Translations under genes and position numbers: made by a program
Assembly (NCBI GenBank): GCA_963989385.1
Contig: OZ022514.1
Coordinates: 27,941,222-28,005,221, forward strand
DNA: 64,000 nucleotides
Reading direction: 5' to 3'
From: Ctena decussata
Taxonomy: Eukaryota; Mollusca; Bivalvia; Lucinida; Lucinidae
Notes under the pieces: generated by a model
Seen by the model: only the letters and a program-made list of their open reading frames with translations
Databases searched by the model: none
What the model was told of the DNA's origin: nothing
Shown: positions 42,661 to 55,015 of the stretch, one piece after another
Layout of the letters: every line of letters begins with the position of its first letter
Numbering within the stretch: position 1 is the first letter of the stretch

Positions 42661-43110
42661 TTGTCTCACCGTAAGCAACAAATTTTACTGAGGACCATAT
42701 AAAGGATCGTCATGACGTTTGAACTTGTATGAGCGCTCAGAAAGGGCGTCCTTAATCAACTGGCATCTGTGGTCACCACATTTAATTGACCTCCCTCTGG
42801 CACACAACGTTGAATCAACATTGATTCGACGTTGCTTCGACGTAATGAAGTTGAGTAAACATTGTTTCAGTGTCGAGTCAACGCAATTCACTCATTATCT
42901 GGATCGTCATGGCGTTTAGATTTGTATGAGCATCCTAATCAGTTGGCATCTGTGGTCAGCACATAAAATTGACCTCCCTCTGGGCATACAACGTTTATTC
43001 AACATTGATTCAACGTTGATTCAATGTAATGATGTTGATTCAACTTTCGTTCAACGTAATGATGTTGAATCAACTTTGTTTAACGTTAAATCAACATTGT
43101 GTGGCTGCCA
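42645..43110 (+). repeat. ACGTTGA repeat R8 with internal duplication
   Basis: GGATCGTCATG(A/G)CGTTT..TTGTATGAG and GGCATCTGTGGTCA..CACA..TTGACCTCCCTCTGG occur twice (about 42705 and 42902). Each is followed by periodic ACGTTGATTCAA words. Reverse-orientation relative at 53190-53465. Palindromic word structure like the ACGTC family. Confidence 0.75.
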
Positions 43111-44041
43111 TGCTGTGTAACTCATCAGCCAGCATGAACGACTGTCTAATCAGAGTCTCCCTTATTCTTATCTGCAGACTATACATCATAAAGACTATAC
43201 CTCACCAGTTTCTACTCCATACCTATATCATCTGCCTTTAGAAACCTTGTTTTGTGTAGCCCAGCATTTAGATTAGAATGGTGATTTAATATATAGGAAG
43301 CAGACAGCATTGTGGGATGATATATACGGTTCTGTCATTATGCAATGTTTGACTCTGTCAAATGCCGATTAAGTACTATTTTCGGCCAAAGGTCAGATAA
43401 TGGTGTCATTCTGATTCAGAGACTGTAAAGGTGTAGAACTTTGTAAATTCGGTTTTTAAGATTAATGAATAACTGCCAAATAGGTTCTTCTAGTTTCGAT
43501 TTCCATTATAAGGCCTGTTTAAATTTATTTTTTTCTTCAAATTTCATGTAATTTAAGGCCAACAGTGTATGCCCTGACTAGACGCTGTTTCCTGTGACGT
43601 CTGATCTTGGTATACTTGTATTCTTCAAGACTTTTTCTATTTGACGATATGCGTAAATTTTATGGTGGCTTTCTGCGCACAAGTTCAGTTACCGTAATGA
43701 CCCGAAATGCTGGAACAGCCGGTGTAGACCCAGATCTGAACAGGGTGTTTTTAGCCTACTGCGCACAAGTTTTGTACGTAAATATAAAAAACGTCTGAAC
43801 AGGCGGTGTAGACCCAGATCCGAGCAGAGTGTGCATTTGTACATTGCTTCGGCAATATATCAGTGTAGACCTTGAAGGATCAGTCCGAAAGACAGTGGAT
43901 ATTCAGATCTGGTTTCATGAAATGTAAACACTAGAAGGCTACAAAATGAACTTATTACAGTTTTTCCTCTGTCGAATATATTGGACACAGGGTAGTATAC
44001 ACGGCATTCAGTATTATCAATAACTGGCGTAGTGATATGTA
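43111..44041. other. No gene; small duplication
   Basis: GGTGTAGACCCAGATC followed by GAACAGGGTG/GAGCAGAGTG occurs near 43719 and 43806. Nothing else. Confidence 0.5.
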
Positions 44042-44191
44042 TAGGATATCGACCTTGTCCGAGGTGTTCATCCAGTGGAAAGACCTGGACGTGCGGATTG
44101 AGACACTGACCGCGCGAAGCGCCAGAGGTGTTTCGATTCGCACGAGCAGGTCTTTCCACTGGGTGAACATCGAGGACAAGGTCGATATCCG
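44042..44191. repeat. 150-bp palindrome, open on both strands
   Basis: Arms 44042-44104 and 44126-44191 share GATATCGACCTTGTCC and CCAGTGGAAAGACCTG with about 85-90% pairing. Because it is a palindrome, similar peptides are read on both strands. These are not independent genes. Confidence 0.85.
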
Positions 44192-44414
44192 ACTTACACA
44201 CCGAATAGCAACGTTGACAGAACATGTATAGAGAATGGAGTCGCAGATCGGATATTACACATATATCAGGTAAAATGATTTAATATGTGAACTTTCCTGT
44301 TTACTGTAAAGTGTCTTATATAAGTTTTTATACATGTAGTCATATATTTTTTAATAATAGTGATTATGTTGATGGGGTAAACATCGCAAGTATCACAAAC
44401 TGGGCTGAGCTTGC

Positions 44415-44665
44415 AATAGGATGGATGACTTGCGATTTTACGTCCTTTTCAACAGTTTTTCAGTCATGTCAGGACGATGGGAGGGTGATAATGAAAGGCC
44501 ACGTGCAATGGACCATATACGGTTGGAAAGACTTCAGCCTCGAGCGGAGCTCGAACCCGGGATCGCTAGATCTGCAGGCCAGCGCTTCCTCGAGCGACCT
44601 CGAATCAGGGATAGCCAGATCAGTAGGCCAGCGCTAGACCTACTGAGCTATCGAGGCTCCCTCCT
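44415..44665 (-). mobile_element. SINE family S3 with doubled tRNA-like head
   Basis: The minus strand begins CCTCGATAGCTCAGTAGG (A box) and reaches a first B-box-like GATTCGAGG. A second tRNA 3' half follows (AGCGCTGGCCTGCAGATC..CCCGGGTTCGAGCTC), then the S3 body and tail (GTCCTGACATGACTGAAAAA..GGACGTAAAATCGC). The head looks partly duplicated. Confidence 0.78.
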
Positions 44666-45324
44666 GCTGCACTTGCAACCTTTGGATTATGACCTCTCGG
44701 CCAATACAGTTATAGGTACAGAGCTGATGACGATGTGTGGCCTTTCATTAGGCCCTTGCCGAGTCGGTTCTTAGTAAGTGCATCAGCATATTCATGTATT
44801 ATTCATCATGAGAGTTCATTAACATCGAGTTGTGTCACATTAAAACCTACGTACGGACATGCTCGAATGGAGAAGACTCGGATCAGACTGCTTAGATTTG
44901 TAGCCGAATCTCCGTTGTTCGCAGACTGAGTCTATCTTTCAATGAAAGGTGCCTATTAGTTTGGGCAGATGCGTACGCTTGTTTAAGCGTTTACGGTTTG
45001 CACTTTTTTGTGTGTGATTTTAAGGGCCGTCATTTATTATTAGGTGGGAAGGTGGGGGTGGTTAGGAGGATGGTTGCGGAGAGGGTGTGTGTACATTTTA
45101 TATTATTCACATTTTTTACGGCACTACCACCACATTTTTTCAGCCCCTACACTCGCCCGTAGGTTACAAAAGTTTATGACTCCCACACCCTCCCTTCGAC
45201 TCCAAGGGGAAGGGCAGTAACTTATGTTAAGAGAACTTGTAGCCCGACCCAGTTGCTTGTTTCGAACGCAATAAAATATGATTAAACTAAACCTCCCATA
45301 CTAAAAAAGCTCCCCCCTCCCCCG
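44666..45324. other. No gene recognised
   Basis: No clear repeat or coding signal; some G-rich sequence near 45045-45090. Confidence 0.5.
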
Positions 45325-45425
45325 TAAACGGGACTCCATTGCACGTAGCCTCCCGTTATCACCTTCCAATCGTCCTGATATGACTTAAATACTGTTAAAC
45401 AGGACGTAAAATTGCAAGTCAACCA
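45325..45425 (+). mobile_element. SINE S3 3' fragment
   Basis: Shares GGGACTCCATTGCACGTAGC, CCAATCGTCCTGATA and ACTGTTAAACAGGACGTAAA with 31280-31395. The head is missing. Confidence 0.75.
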
Positions 45426-45483
45426 CTCACGATAATCTCTATGTCAGACTGACCTCAACCAAAGCTGAGAAACACAAGAATAT

Positions 45484-45740
45484 TTGAGCCGCGACACTAT
45501 AAAACGAACATACATGAAAAGGCATCTGTGCCCAGCAAACACTCTGATCAACCTGGGCAGCCGCTTAGTCCAATCAGTCTTTGCTGTGCGCTTAAAAGGT
45601 ATCTAAGGGTCTAAGCTAGCTGAATACGGACAGCGAAGACACTGATCAGACTAGGCGGATGCCCAGGCTGATCTGAGTCTTTGCAGGGCGCATATCCGCC
45701 CAGTTTGATCAGAGTCTCAACATGTATCGACCGCGAGAAA
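45484..45740. mobile_element. Foldback MITE family A, copy 3 (diverged)
   Basis: Starts GAGCCGCGACACTATAAAAC. The centre is GCGCTTAAAAGGTATCTAAG; it contains the GACAGCGAAGACACTGATCA and GGCGGATGCCCAGGCTGATC arms. The right terminus is decayed; a possible GCTGCGGCTC end lies at about 45826-45836. Confidence 0.75.
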
Positions 45741-45923
45741 TCTACGAAGGTGAAAATGAAGGTTCTTGCATCGCAGAGTGGTTTGAGTAGTCGCTGCTTG
45801 CAAATACGTAAATTTCCTTTTTGCGTGCTGCGGCTCATTTCTGTTTCTGTTTTGCATGTGCTAGGCAGAATTAATCGGTTCGCTGGAGGTAGGTTGTTCA
45901 CGGTGAACAACCTACTAGGCCAT

Positions 45924-48900
45924 GAGCCAAATATGGTTTACCTCCCCTCCCCCCCCCCCCCCCCAGGGGGAGTTTTGTAGACCATACTTTTCTTAAAGCC
46001 CAGCATCTTAGAAGTATTTTGCAGCATGTTAGCCCTCTGGCGAGTGGGGCGTTAAGCTGTAACAGCCTGTTACAAACGTTACCCACGAAAAAAATAAACA
46101 TTAAATAAAATTATCAAAAATTATAAAAAAAATAGAAGTCACTATCCTATGCTTAGAATTATAGTAGAATCTAATAGAACAATCAAGTAGCTACAAGTTA
46201 GGATGTTTGAAAGGTCAATTTAGCATACATGGTGTAATATACGTGACATTTGTCTTTACACTCCATTAAAATTGCTCTTTCCATCCAAAATACTTTCTTT
46301 TTGTAACTTATTCCTTTAATATTAGACCATATGTTTGTTACTATATTAAAGACAATTTATTGGTCTTTTCAGATCTGCAAAAATTATTATCCTATCTTGT
46401 GTACTTTGGGAGTAATAGGATGTTGAACACAGCAACCCCTTATAAATGTTCCATATTACAATTATCACTTTCTATATAATTCAAGTGCTTTAACTACACT
46501 GTATGAATTAAAAAAAAACAGCAGTAAAAGGTAATATTGAATATGCCAGCCTATCTAAACAGCAAAGAACAGTTCCACAATATTTTGAACGCATTTTAGT
46601 CGGCCAAAATGATCGATTGTATACGTTACCGAGGGCTATTTATGTTAAACTCATACAATTTGAAGATAGAATCATTTTATTTTCGTCTGAAGCAGTTTCT
46701 TCATAAAAGAATCTTTTAATATTAAAGAAAAATGTAGTCTGGTTTATTTTCTATGATAAACTATTACTAGTAGTAACGTAAATAACATTAACATTTAAAA
46801 TATTTCATTATAATACCTTTAATCAGATTTCTTTTCCACTGTCGATAAACAAAATAACACATATAAGTCTGGGTGTTCTTATGATATATTGTGTAATTGG
46901 ATCTAGCAACACTTCTCTCAGTTATTACTTTTTGGGATTCATGAGGTGTGTTTTATACGTGATTAAACACAGTATACTTCAAATTGTAACGTTAAGGGCA
47001 TTGACATATTCTGCACATGTAAAACAGTTTTTTGCTGTTTACTTTGTTATTATATCAAAAATAAAAGTATTTCATAATGGCATTGCCCAGTTTGTTTCTT
47101 TTACAATTTGTACATTTGAGTTCTGAGGACAGTAACACACGTGAAATTTTGTTATTATACAACTAAGAAAATAAAAAAAAAATAAATAAACAAAATACCA
47201 CATCAAAAAAGATAAAGCCGCAGCTAAGCCAGCATAGATTTTGCATATAGGGCTTGAATAAAATGATATACAATCAGTTTGATAACATTAAAAGCCAAGC
47301 GCTTTTGACGTGTTTAGTATAAAATTATAAAAAGATCCGTAATTAACAATGCAAAATGGAATACCACTTTGATTATTGACAGGGTTTAGTATAGTTTTTA
47401 CGTGCACACTGAAAAAACTATAAAGTAGAACATTAAACCTGAATTTTGAAAACTTAAGCCAAGTACAGTTCTGCATCAAAGGTAATGTAGACATTTGCTA
47501 GCAGGGTATACTTACTTTTGTAAGACTATTGTATATTTTACGTTACCAAGGGAAACAACATTGCTGAGTTACAGCTAAGAAACAAATTTTTGAACATAAA
47601 TAATGGTAGTGTCAATACATTGCTTTATTTAGTTCATTTATGTAGCTAACAATAATGTGTCAACCAGGAGTTTGGGAGAATAGTATCAGAAACATTTAAT
47701 ACAGAAAAGAGACACTGGCAGTTTACTAGTATATTGTAGCAATCTATAAATGCCATGTTTAAGATGATCTATATTTCTATGCTTTTGTTTCTTTCCATTT
47801 AAAGTCTAACTACATTCAATCATCTCTTAAAGAATCTAACTACATACAACCATCTATTAAAGCACCTATTCACCAAAGAACATAAAGATACATTTAGTTG
47901 GACAAAAATGTTTTTTTTCCAGGGACAGTGTTTCAGTAGCTCTGCACACATAATGAAATGGCAAATAAAAATGACAGAATATATTAATGTTTGTCATCAC
48001 TGTTCAGATATTTATGAGCAAATCTTAATTGTTCTCCTTCAGAATGTATTCGCCTACACTGTAGTTGTGCTTTGCAGCATAATATTGAGAAAAAGAAAAA
48101 GAAAAGAAAGACCGAACAAGTAACGTATACAACGTATTTATTGCGAGTTTATGGATTCTTCATTTCCGATATCCTTAACTAGTAATATAGTATTTCTAAA
48201 GAGCAAATAATCAAACAATAGAAATAATGCATACCTACACATGTCAAGGAAGGGCTAACCTGAATAACTTACTGCATTTGATCTCTGTGACCTTGTATTA
48301 CCATATTGTTTACTTTTTAGCAATAAATATGGTTGAAAACTGCTTATTTATGATACCTTACTGCTTATCTTATCATCTTTGTTCAAATATGTTAAATACT
48401 GTTAGAGAAAACAGCATTTTGGCAATATCCAAACAACAATTTTAGTTGCTTACATATTAAAAAGGTGTCTGACTGAAATTTGTATTTCGTATCACCTTTA
48501 GTCCTTGATAGTACAACAAGTGGGAATAAAACCATGGGGTTTGCAAAATTACCTGACCAGTTAAATATTTGTAATAGCATAATGAAAAATAAAACTCTTA
48601 ACAGGCTGATGACAGAATGTTGTTTGCGTTATAAAGTATTTTACTTTCTGTCAACCTTAAATTTTCACACTGTTAATAGTTTGTAATGTAGTTGATGGCC
48701 GGGAGCTGCATAAACAGATCACGTAGATCACAAATGAGCATGTAAGTTATGATCACGACAGCCACACATATTTGCTAACCTATATAAAGCAGTTACTGTG
48801 CAAAGAGGCTCGTGGCTGACAATTAGACTGACAGCATAGCGAAAATGGTGTTAATCCCTGTTGGCAGAGTTGGTACTGCTTTTGATTGCCTCGGCTGCCA

Positions 48901-50155
48901 GTCACAGTTGCATATTTGTATGTAGGGTAGTTGAATGGCCCAGCCAACAGCACAGGTAGCAAAATTGGTTTTATCCCCATCATTATGAGAACCTAAATAT
49001 TAATCAGTTGCAGCATATATCAACCTATACTTATGTCATTCTATGCATAAAAATAATCATTTTTATGAAGTCACTTTTAAGTGTAACTGAATTGAAGGCA
49101 AAGTCGAACTGCTTCAGCTATAACAGTCTATGTGCGTCTTGCTGAGCTCTTGTGTATTTCAAAGAGCTAAATTTGCCATCTGACTACCATTGGTAAGCTA
49201 ATACTACAGCAATGAATAATTCATATCTATCGCCTGGGACTTAAATTTTTGATAACAGATGACTCACAAATCTTATCCCCCCGACATATTACAATTATGT
49301 AACGTAACGTTACTGTTAGATTGCTTTTCAAATATACACTATAGTTTGAGGACACATAACATTGGCGTTTCTTCATATTTACATATACAACAGTGTCTAC
49401 GTAAGACATAATACAGATAACATTGAAAATAAAATGCAGCTGATGTTGGCTTTCTTAGCTTTTCTCGTCATTTTGTAGGTTAAATTCTTACAAAATAAGA
49501 TAGTTTCTGTCCACATTTAATATATCCACTGCTCACTGCTGCCTTACTTATCTAAGCTGGGCATGAATCAAAGAAGATTGACGGAGCATGTATAAACTTC
49601 AGTCCACCAATTCAGCGATTAAAGCTGGTTGTTTTTTCCCGAATTTTTGTTGTGGTTATATACGTTACATATTTATCGTGACTGCTGACGAGTTTTGTAA
49701 GACTTAAGTTTTGATGTTATTTATACTAGAATATTGAAACAGTCATATATATGACAATAACTTTTCTCTTCACTTCAATTCTTACAATTTGCTCCTTATA
49801 TTACATGTATTTGGACACTAAAGGGGAAAAAACGTCAAATACAATGTAAACTACGTTATACGGGTTAGTCAATTTATCCTTCACCATGCCAATAACCTTG
49901 AAACAGCGATTTATGTACTAGCAGACAAAACCCAACATTATTTAGGGCGAATACTAACATATGTATACCAATGTGTATTTTCTATTATAACGTGAATATG
50001 TAAATTTGGGTAGTGTAATTGACGTTGACGTCACACGTTAACGCCTCAACGTTCAGAGGGCTAACATGTGTCCTTTTGTTTCTTATTTAATGTAGTTTCA
50101 GAAAATCATAGGGTTCAAAACTCCCCCTGGGGGGAGGGGGGTCTATGGTCAGCTC
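45924..50155. mobile_element. Inverted-repeat-bounded 4.2-kb AT-rich region
   Basis: About 130-bp inverted segments at 45924-46056 and 50036-50155. They match through GAGCC/TGACCATAG-type ends, the CTCCCC..CCAGGGGGAGTTTTG block and ATGTTAGCCCTCTG. The interior (46081-49990) is strongly AT-rich with no recognisable domain or repeat. Either one large non-autonomous TIR element or two inverted copies of a small one. A perfect palindrome AGGTTGTTCAC/GTGAACAACCT sits just outside at about 45891-45913. Confidence 0.55.
46081..49990. other. AT-rich interior, no gene recognised
   Basis: No frame longer than about 80 codons has recognisable homology. No tRNA boxes, no microsatellite of note. Could be an intron or element interior. 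Confidence 0.5.
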
Positions 50156-50377
50156 AAGGTCTATACCTCAAGTGAAGTGTAACCAGTAAACCACCCGTCC
50201 GCGAGGTGGTATAGAAAATACGAACTTACAGAGATCAAAGGAGTCGGTGTGTAAATACAAATTCATGCCAGTCTATATATTTCATTTCGGGTGTACATGT
50301 ATACTTGGCGGTGAAAGACAGTTCCAATATTATTTGGCCTACGACAGCTAGAAATGACAGATAGAATCTGTCACTGA

Positions 50378-50740
50378 AAATGGTTGAAGACTACAACAGA
50401 CCTGATTTTGCGATATCAGAACGTTATAAACTCATCATTTTTTTGTTTACAACCGGCTTATCTATCACTATTTGCCATAATAAGCATCCATTGCACTGTA
50501 TATAACATCAGTTAATACATATTTGGAAAAAATAGGAGGATTTGGGTAATTCCTGAGGAGTTGGATGGATTTGGGTAATTCAAGGGGATTTGGGTATTTC
50601 GTGCTACCCTTTATCCTGTATTTCGATAAAAAATGATAGGGTGGCCTTTGTCTCGATTTTGACAGGTGTAAATTCAGTTCAAATGATTTAAATTTTATGT
50701 CATTAGAAAGCTGATAAAAGCTGTTCTGATTATATTAGGA
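50378..50740 (+). repeat. Dispersed repeat R6, copy 2
   Basis: Direct copy of 36285-36650, including AACGTTATAAACTCATCATT-type and CGTGCTACCCTTTATCCTGT segments. Confidence 0.85.
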
Positions 50741-50744
50741 CAAA

Positions 50745-51180
50745 TATTGCACAACCCGCAGGTTTGCACTATAATCACTGTGTGAGTCCGTCGGTCCGTC
50801 CGTCCGTTATTAGTCAGCGAAAACGCATATAACTTTTGAACCGCATTCTATATTTTGATAAAATTTTGCATACTTATACATGTCAACATTATCTAACGAC
50901 TCGCATGCTTAACCGTCTTTTTTGATGGACGAGGCTTTGCTGAGCACAAGTTGAAAATTTACGGTCAAGTAGTGAAAATGCTCATAACTCTTGAACCCCG
51001 TGGTATGTATGGTTCAAATTTTGTATACTTATGTATTTTAAAATTGTCATGCCACCGGCATGCAAAACGGTGACGAAAGTCTAAACAGTATTGCACGACC
51101 CACAGGTGTGCACTTTAATCGCTGTGCAAGTCCATCAGTCCGTTTGTCCTTCCGCTGTAGTCACTGAGTGAAATTGCACA
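50745..51180 (+). repeat. GTCCGTCC-bearing repeat, two units
   Basis: TATTGCAC(A/G)ACCC(G/A)CAGGT..GCACTxTAATC(A/G)CTGTG occurs at about 50755 and 51090, each followed by GTCCGTCC-like words and then by AACTCTTGAACC-like text. Similar GGAC words lie in the element at 34206-35109. Confidence 0.7.
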
Positions 51181-52295
51181 TAACTCTTAACCACATGGTG
51201 TAGTTTGATAAAAATATGCATTATTCTACTAGAAATGACCAATTTCATTTCCATACATTCCTTCTGGCACCAGAAACTGATTATTCTACAGTCACCACAG
51301 ATGTGCACATTACCATCAGTGCATTCTAAGTTTAATCATTCAAAAGTAAGGTTTTGATGATTCAACAAAGTCTGTCCAATTAACTTCGATGTTAAAAATA
51401 TAAGGAATGATCCAGAAGTAATGTCACTGTATCCACTCTGCATTAACTGATGTTATATACAGTGCATTGGATGCTTATTCATCGTAGCATTATCATAAAA
51501 AAATTATATCAAGCTACACTGTAATTCAGTTCCGATTAACAGAATAAATATTAAGTTGGAATTTTTCCCGTTCCAATTATATATACGTATGCCATCGCAC
51601 CGCTCGTTTAAATAACGTTAATTACACATGATTGTACAAACATATTTTTCAAAGTAAATTACAAATTAAAATCAAACTCATGTGCAAAATCAGATGAAAA
51701 TCTAATAGGATAAAGAAATGTGTTTTTGCCACATGCTGTTGAAACTTTGATAACGTTATAATAGTTTGAAGTTCGCTAGTTAGGGCTAATGTTTGTTACT
51801 GCCGAGTGAAAAAGTGTCGATTTCTGACAAATGCGTCAGCAAATTATCTGTTATGCGATTTTGTCACAAATTAGGATCATCACAATTAAAGACTCTAGAG
51901 ATTTTTAATTAGATATGTGGTGATAAAACAGTGAGTATGAGGCTTGTGTAAAGTTGCAATTAGCGCTAAAGAGATGCAGATGAGTCGCTAAAAGATCATC
52001 TAAAACTGAAGTGCCTTAATGTGCAGCGCCAGACAATAACGTCACTTTTGTTTAGACCCCATGTATGAAGATCGATGTTCTGTATTCTGAATGTTGTGTA
52101 AATTCTTTTATCATATGACGTCTTGAGCAGTTTGTTCCAATGATGACCCTACTCTGACATTTGCCATTTTTGCTCAGGTGAGCGATTCAGGGCCTCTTGT
52201 TTTCATTCTAAATGATTTCATATCTGCAGTAACATTACTTCTTGATCAACCCTCGTAATATGGCAGTCGCCATGTTGCAGCCGATGCACGGGAAA
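51181..52295. other. No gene recognised
   Basis: AT-rich. Near 52165-52200 a GCTCAGGTGAGCGATTCAGG segment resembles a repeat common in bivalve genomes, by recall. Confidence 0.45.
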
Positions 52296-52299
52296 AGGT

Positions 52300-52415
52300 G
52301 AGAATCTAGATATGGAACAGGTGTGAAATGTCAAAAATAGTTGCCCATGATCGAACTAGAGCCTCTGGCTATTGAGCCAGACGCACTAGCGTCTGCGCGA
52401 CGCGGCCCACCTTTT
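52300..52415 (-). mobile_element. tRNA-like SINE head, minus strand
   Basis: The minus strand reads GGGCCGCGTCGCGCAGACGC as head and AGTTCGATCATGG with B-box similarity (GTTCGATCA). The acceptor stem does not pair. Tail not recognised. Confidence 0.6.
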
Positions 52416-52539
52416 TTCACATTCTACTTAATTTACATTATTACGGTACCGACAGTTTGTTAGACACCAGAGTAAGAACAGTTTTTGAACAAATGTCGCA
52501 TTGTATCAATACAGTACAAAAAAAAAAGAATTCTTAAAT

Positions 52540-52600
52540 GTTGTTGTTGTGTTGTGGCTTTATGTCCACGGTAAACAGCTATGGTCATGTCGGGACGGTG
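52540..52600 (-). mobile_element. SINE S4 tail fragment
   Basis: TGTTGTTGTTGTGTTGTGGC then GTCCACGGTAAACAGCTATG and GTCATGTCGGGACGG on the plus strand: the 3' end of S4 in minus orientation. Truncated after the tail. Confidence 0.75.
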
Positions 52601-52979
52601 GTCCGTGTACAACGACCATGACGACGAATTCGTGAAGAAAATTTATTTTGTACTATATTTTTACCAGACAGAATTTATTCGGAAAAAGAAAAAGATCTAA
52701 GAAGCGTAACAAATCGTCAGGTCCGCAAGAATGATAAAGGTAGTATGCAAAAACAATCGAGTTTTATAGTCAGAAATGTTCGTTGGCATATGTGCATTGC
52801 CTTCGATCGTTGCCTGTGTTGAATGCCAGACCAGTGTGTCCATCCATCCCTCTAAACTTTGGATTCTTAATTTTGATTCTATTGAAATACAATATTTTTA
52901 CATAGACCCCTAGATCTTCATATTAACAAGCATTCAGGTTTACGAACGGAGAAAATATTATTTACCAAATTGAATGTAA

Positions 52980-53100
52980 TTGGTCTACCCGGCTCGAACT
53001 CGTGTACCAGAGTATACATTGGCTGCTTATTAGTTTCATTTCTTACCGCCGTGGTGGTGAGGAAGCTAGTATTCGCTTTTGACCTTTAACCCTTCATGTT
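52980..53100 (-). repeat. tRNA-like repeat with B box, copy 2
   Basis: Nearly identical to 36955-37080 (CCGGCTCGAACTCG..ATTGGCTGCTTATTAGTTTC..CCGCCGTGGTGGTGAGGAAG). Confidence 0.7.
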
Positions 53101-53189
53101 GTTTACCTAGGCAGTTCGTCAATTACTGATCAGATCCAAAATACCAGAAAAGGATCGACACGGACACAGTCTCGTTGTGTCAGTTGGTG

Positions 53190-53465
53190 CCGAAACATTT
53201 CTAAACACAGCCTAGCATCAATATTGGATCAACGTTGATCCAACACTATTGCATTGAATCGACCTTGAATCAGTGTTTGATTTGACGTTGTGTGTCCAAA
53301 TGGAGGTCAATTCTATTTGGTGAACATGCCTGCCAGCCTGTCTAAGCATGAATACAGGTACAACCGTCATGACGATCCAAAAAAGAGCGAAATGCTTAAC
53401 ATATTGATATGGTCCTCAGTAGGTTTCGTTGCTAACGGTGAGGCAAGCTTTTTGTGAAACCTTAT
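53190..53465 (-). repeat. ACGTTGA repeat R8, inverted copy
   Basis: Reverse-complement relative of 42645-43110. Shared features are the GTTAGCAACGAAACCTACTG-type start, the ACTGAGGACCATAT and GGATCGTCATGACG segments, then TTGACCTCCATTTGGACACA and ACGTTGATCC words. Confidence 0.72.
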
Positions 53466-54120
53466 ACTTGTTCAATTCTATAACACTAAGTCATTATTGC
53501 TGATTTCTGCTGTTGGAGTGTATAAATATTCCGAAAGTTTCAACGTATAGATTGGAATAGTTGTCTATGCGATACATATCGTAACAAGCACACAGGAGTA
53601 GCGAGCCGAATGTGGTTGCCAGCGTTTTGCATGGTTAAACTCGAATAAGACCGTTGTGCGAAGGATTAAGTTTCTACGCGGCTTTCAAAGCGAACAGTCT
53701 TACCGAAATTTGTATAGATCCAAAGTCATTTTAATTCAAAACCTTTGCTCATTGTAATCTTCAGAACATGTTGGTTGATCTAAGGGGCTGGGTATTAAAT
53801 TGCCACCCTCCCATAGGAATATACTGCATTGCAAGTAATCGGCAGCACATCCTTGTTTATGCGACAAAAGTGGGATAATCAGGCGACAATACACGTATGT
53901 AAGTAAGTGACACCGCCGGGCAAGTAATCTACGTTACAGCTTTTTTACCTAAAACCTAGCAAAAAAGAAAAAAATATTATAAGCTAGTTTAGGTTTATTT
54001 TGCTGGGCGGTGGGTATTCCAGTCATAGCGAACCAATTCGTTATTTTCCGAGCCGAGTGTGTACGAAAGTCAGTTCAGTTCACTAAAACTGCCATTGATA
54101 GCGCAATTTCTGCAGAGAGC
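53466..54120. other. No gene recognised
   Basis: Unassigned sequence, short frames only. Confidence 0.5.
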
Positions 54121-54122
54121 TA

Positions 54123-54621
54123 CAGAGGGTGGACAAAAGTGTTCGTTAAATCGTGACGTTCCCATTGACTTTAATGCATTTCTTCTTCTAGCGCAAAAAT
54201 TATTATGAGAAAAGTATAATAGGTATTTACATGAAAGTTGCACCAATATTTAGCTAAATCATTTGTGCAATATTAATAAATTTCTTGTTTTCATGACATC
54301 TATAGTTACTATTTGGCACTACTTTTATCTCATTTAGGTAGTTTCTTGTAGTAAATTTCGCTAACGTCATCATTGACGTCAATGGAAACAGGCTTTTCTT
54401 AAAAAAATATGCGTTTTTTAAACAATCACATCTCTGCAACTAGAGATCACAAACATACAAAAATATTTTGTATATTGCATAAATCATTTAGCTACACATT
54501 AGTATAATTTTTATGATGGTATGTTTAACGCTTTTCAGACAATTAATTTTTCAGCAAAAGTGAAATACACTAATGTTAACGGCAACGTCACGATTTAACG
54601 AACACTTTTGTCCACCCTCGG
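54123..54621. mobile_element. TA-flanked MITE with perfect 36-bp TIRs
   Basis: The inverted repeats at 54125-54160 and 54584-54619 are identical over 36 bp (from GAGGGTGGACAAAAGTGTTC to the inner GTGACGTT). TA dinucleotides flank the ends (54121-54122 and 54622-54623), as expected for Tc1/mariner-type integration. 499 bp, no transposase. The intact TIRs suggest relatively recent activity. Confidence 0.88.
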
Positions 54622-54639
54622 TACTTGTAGTAGCAGTAT

Positions 54640-55015
54640 CGGCGTGTCATATTAATCAAGGGGAGTAATAAATATAAATTTCAGGTATTTGCTTTCAGAG
54701 GTCAAATAGATCTTCATGTTGATCTTCATCAAAAGGCGAAGTATTCAGTTATATTTATGTATTTGGAGTAATGATTCATGTCATTTGTAAATAAAACTGA
54801 CATTTATCCTGTATTTTTATAAAACGCAAACACGGGATGTACTTCAATTGCTCCTTATATAAAATACTAAATTTACGCTTTAAGAGTGTTATATTGTGCT
54901 CAACAATGTTGCTTGGTTGTGGTTCCAACACATTGTTGTGTCCGCTTGTAAATTTTTGAAAGCTGATGTGTAAGTCGTGTACACAGTGACACCATCATCG
55001 GCTTATTTACGGTTT
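54640..55015 (+). repeat. Interspersed repeat R2, copy 4
   Basis: Close relative of 37105-37505 (CAGTATCGGCGTGTCATATT, GGGGAGTAATAAATATAAAT, CAACAATGTTGCTTGGTTGT, ACACCATCATCGGCTTAT). Confidence 0.87.

Noticed and set aside
44037..44231. Two overlapping genes on opposite strands
   Set aside because: The region is a palindrome, so the peptides mirror each other; no start context, domain or extension supports a gene.
47908..48123. Possible membrane micro-protein with a basic tail
   Set aside because: A short chance frame in AT-rich DNA, without homology, splice context or conservation evidence.
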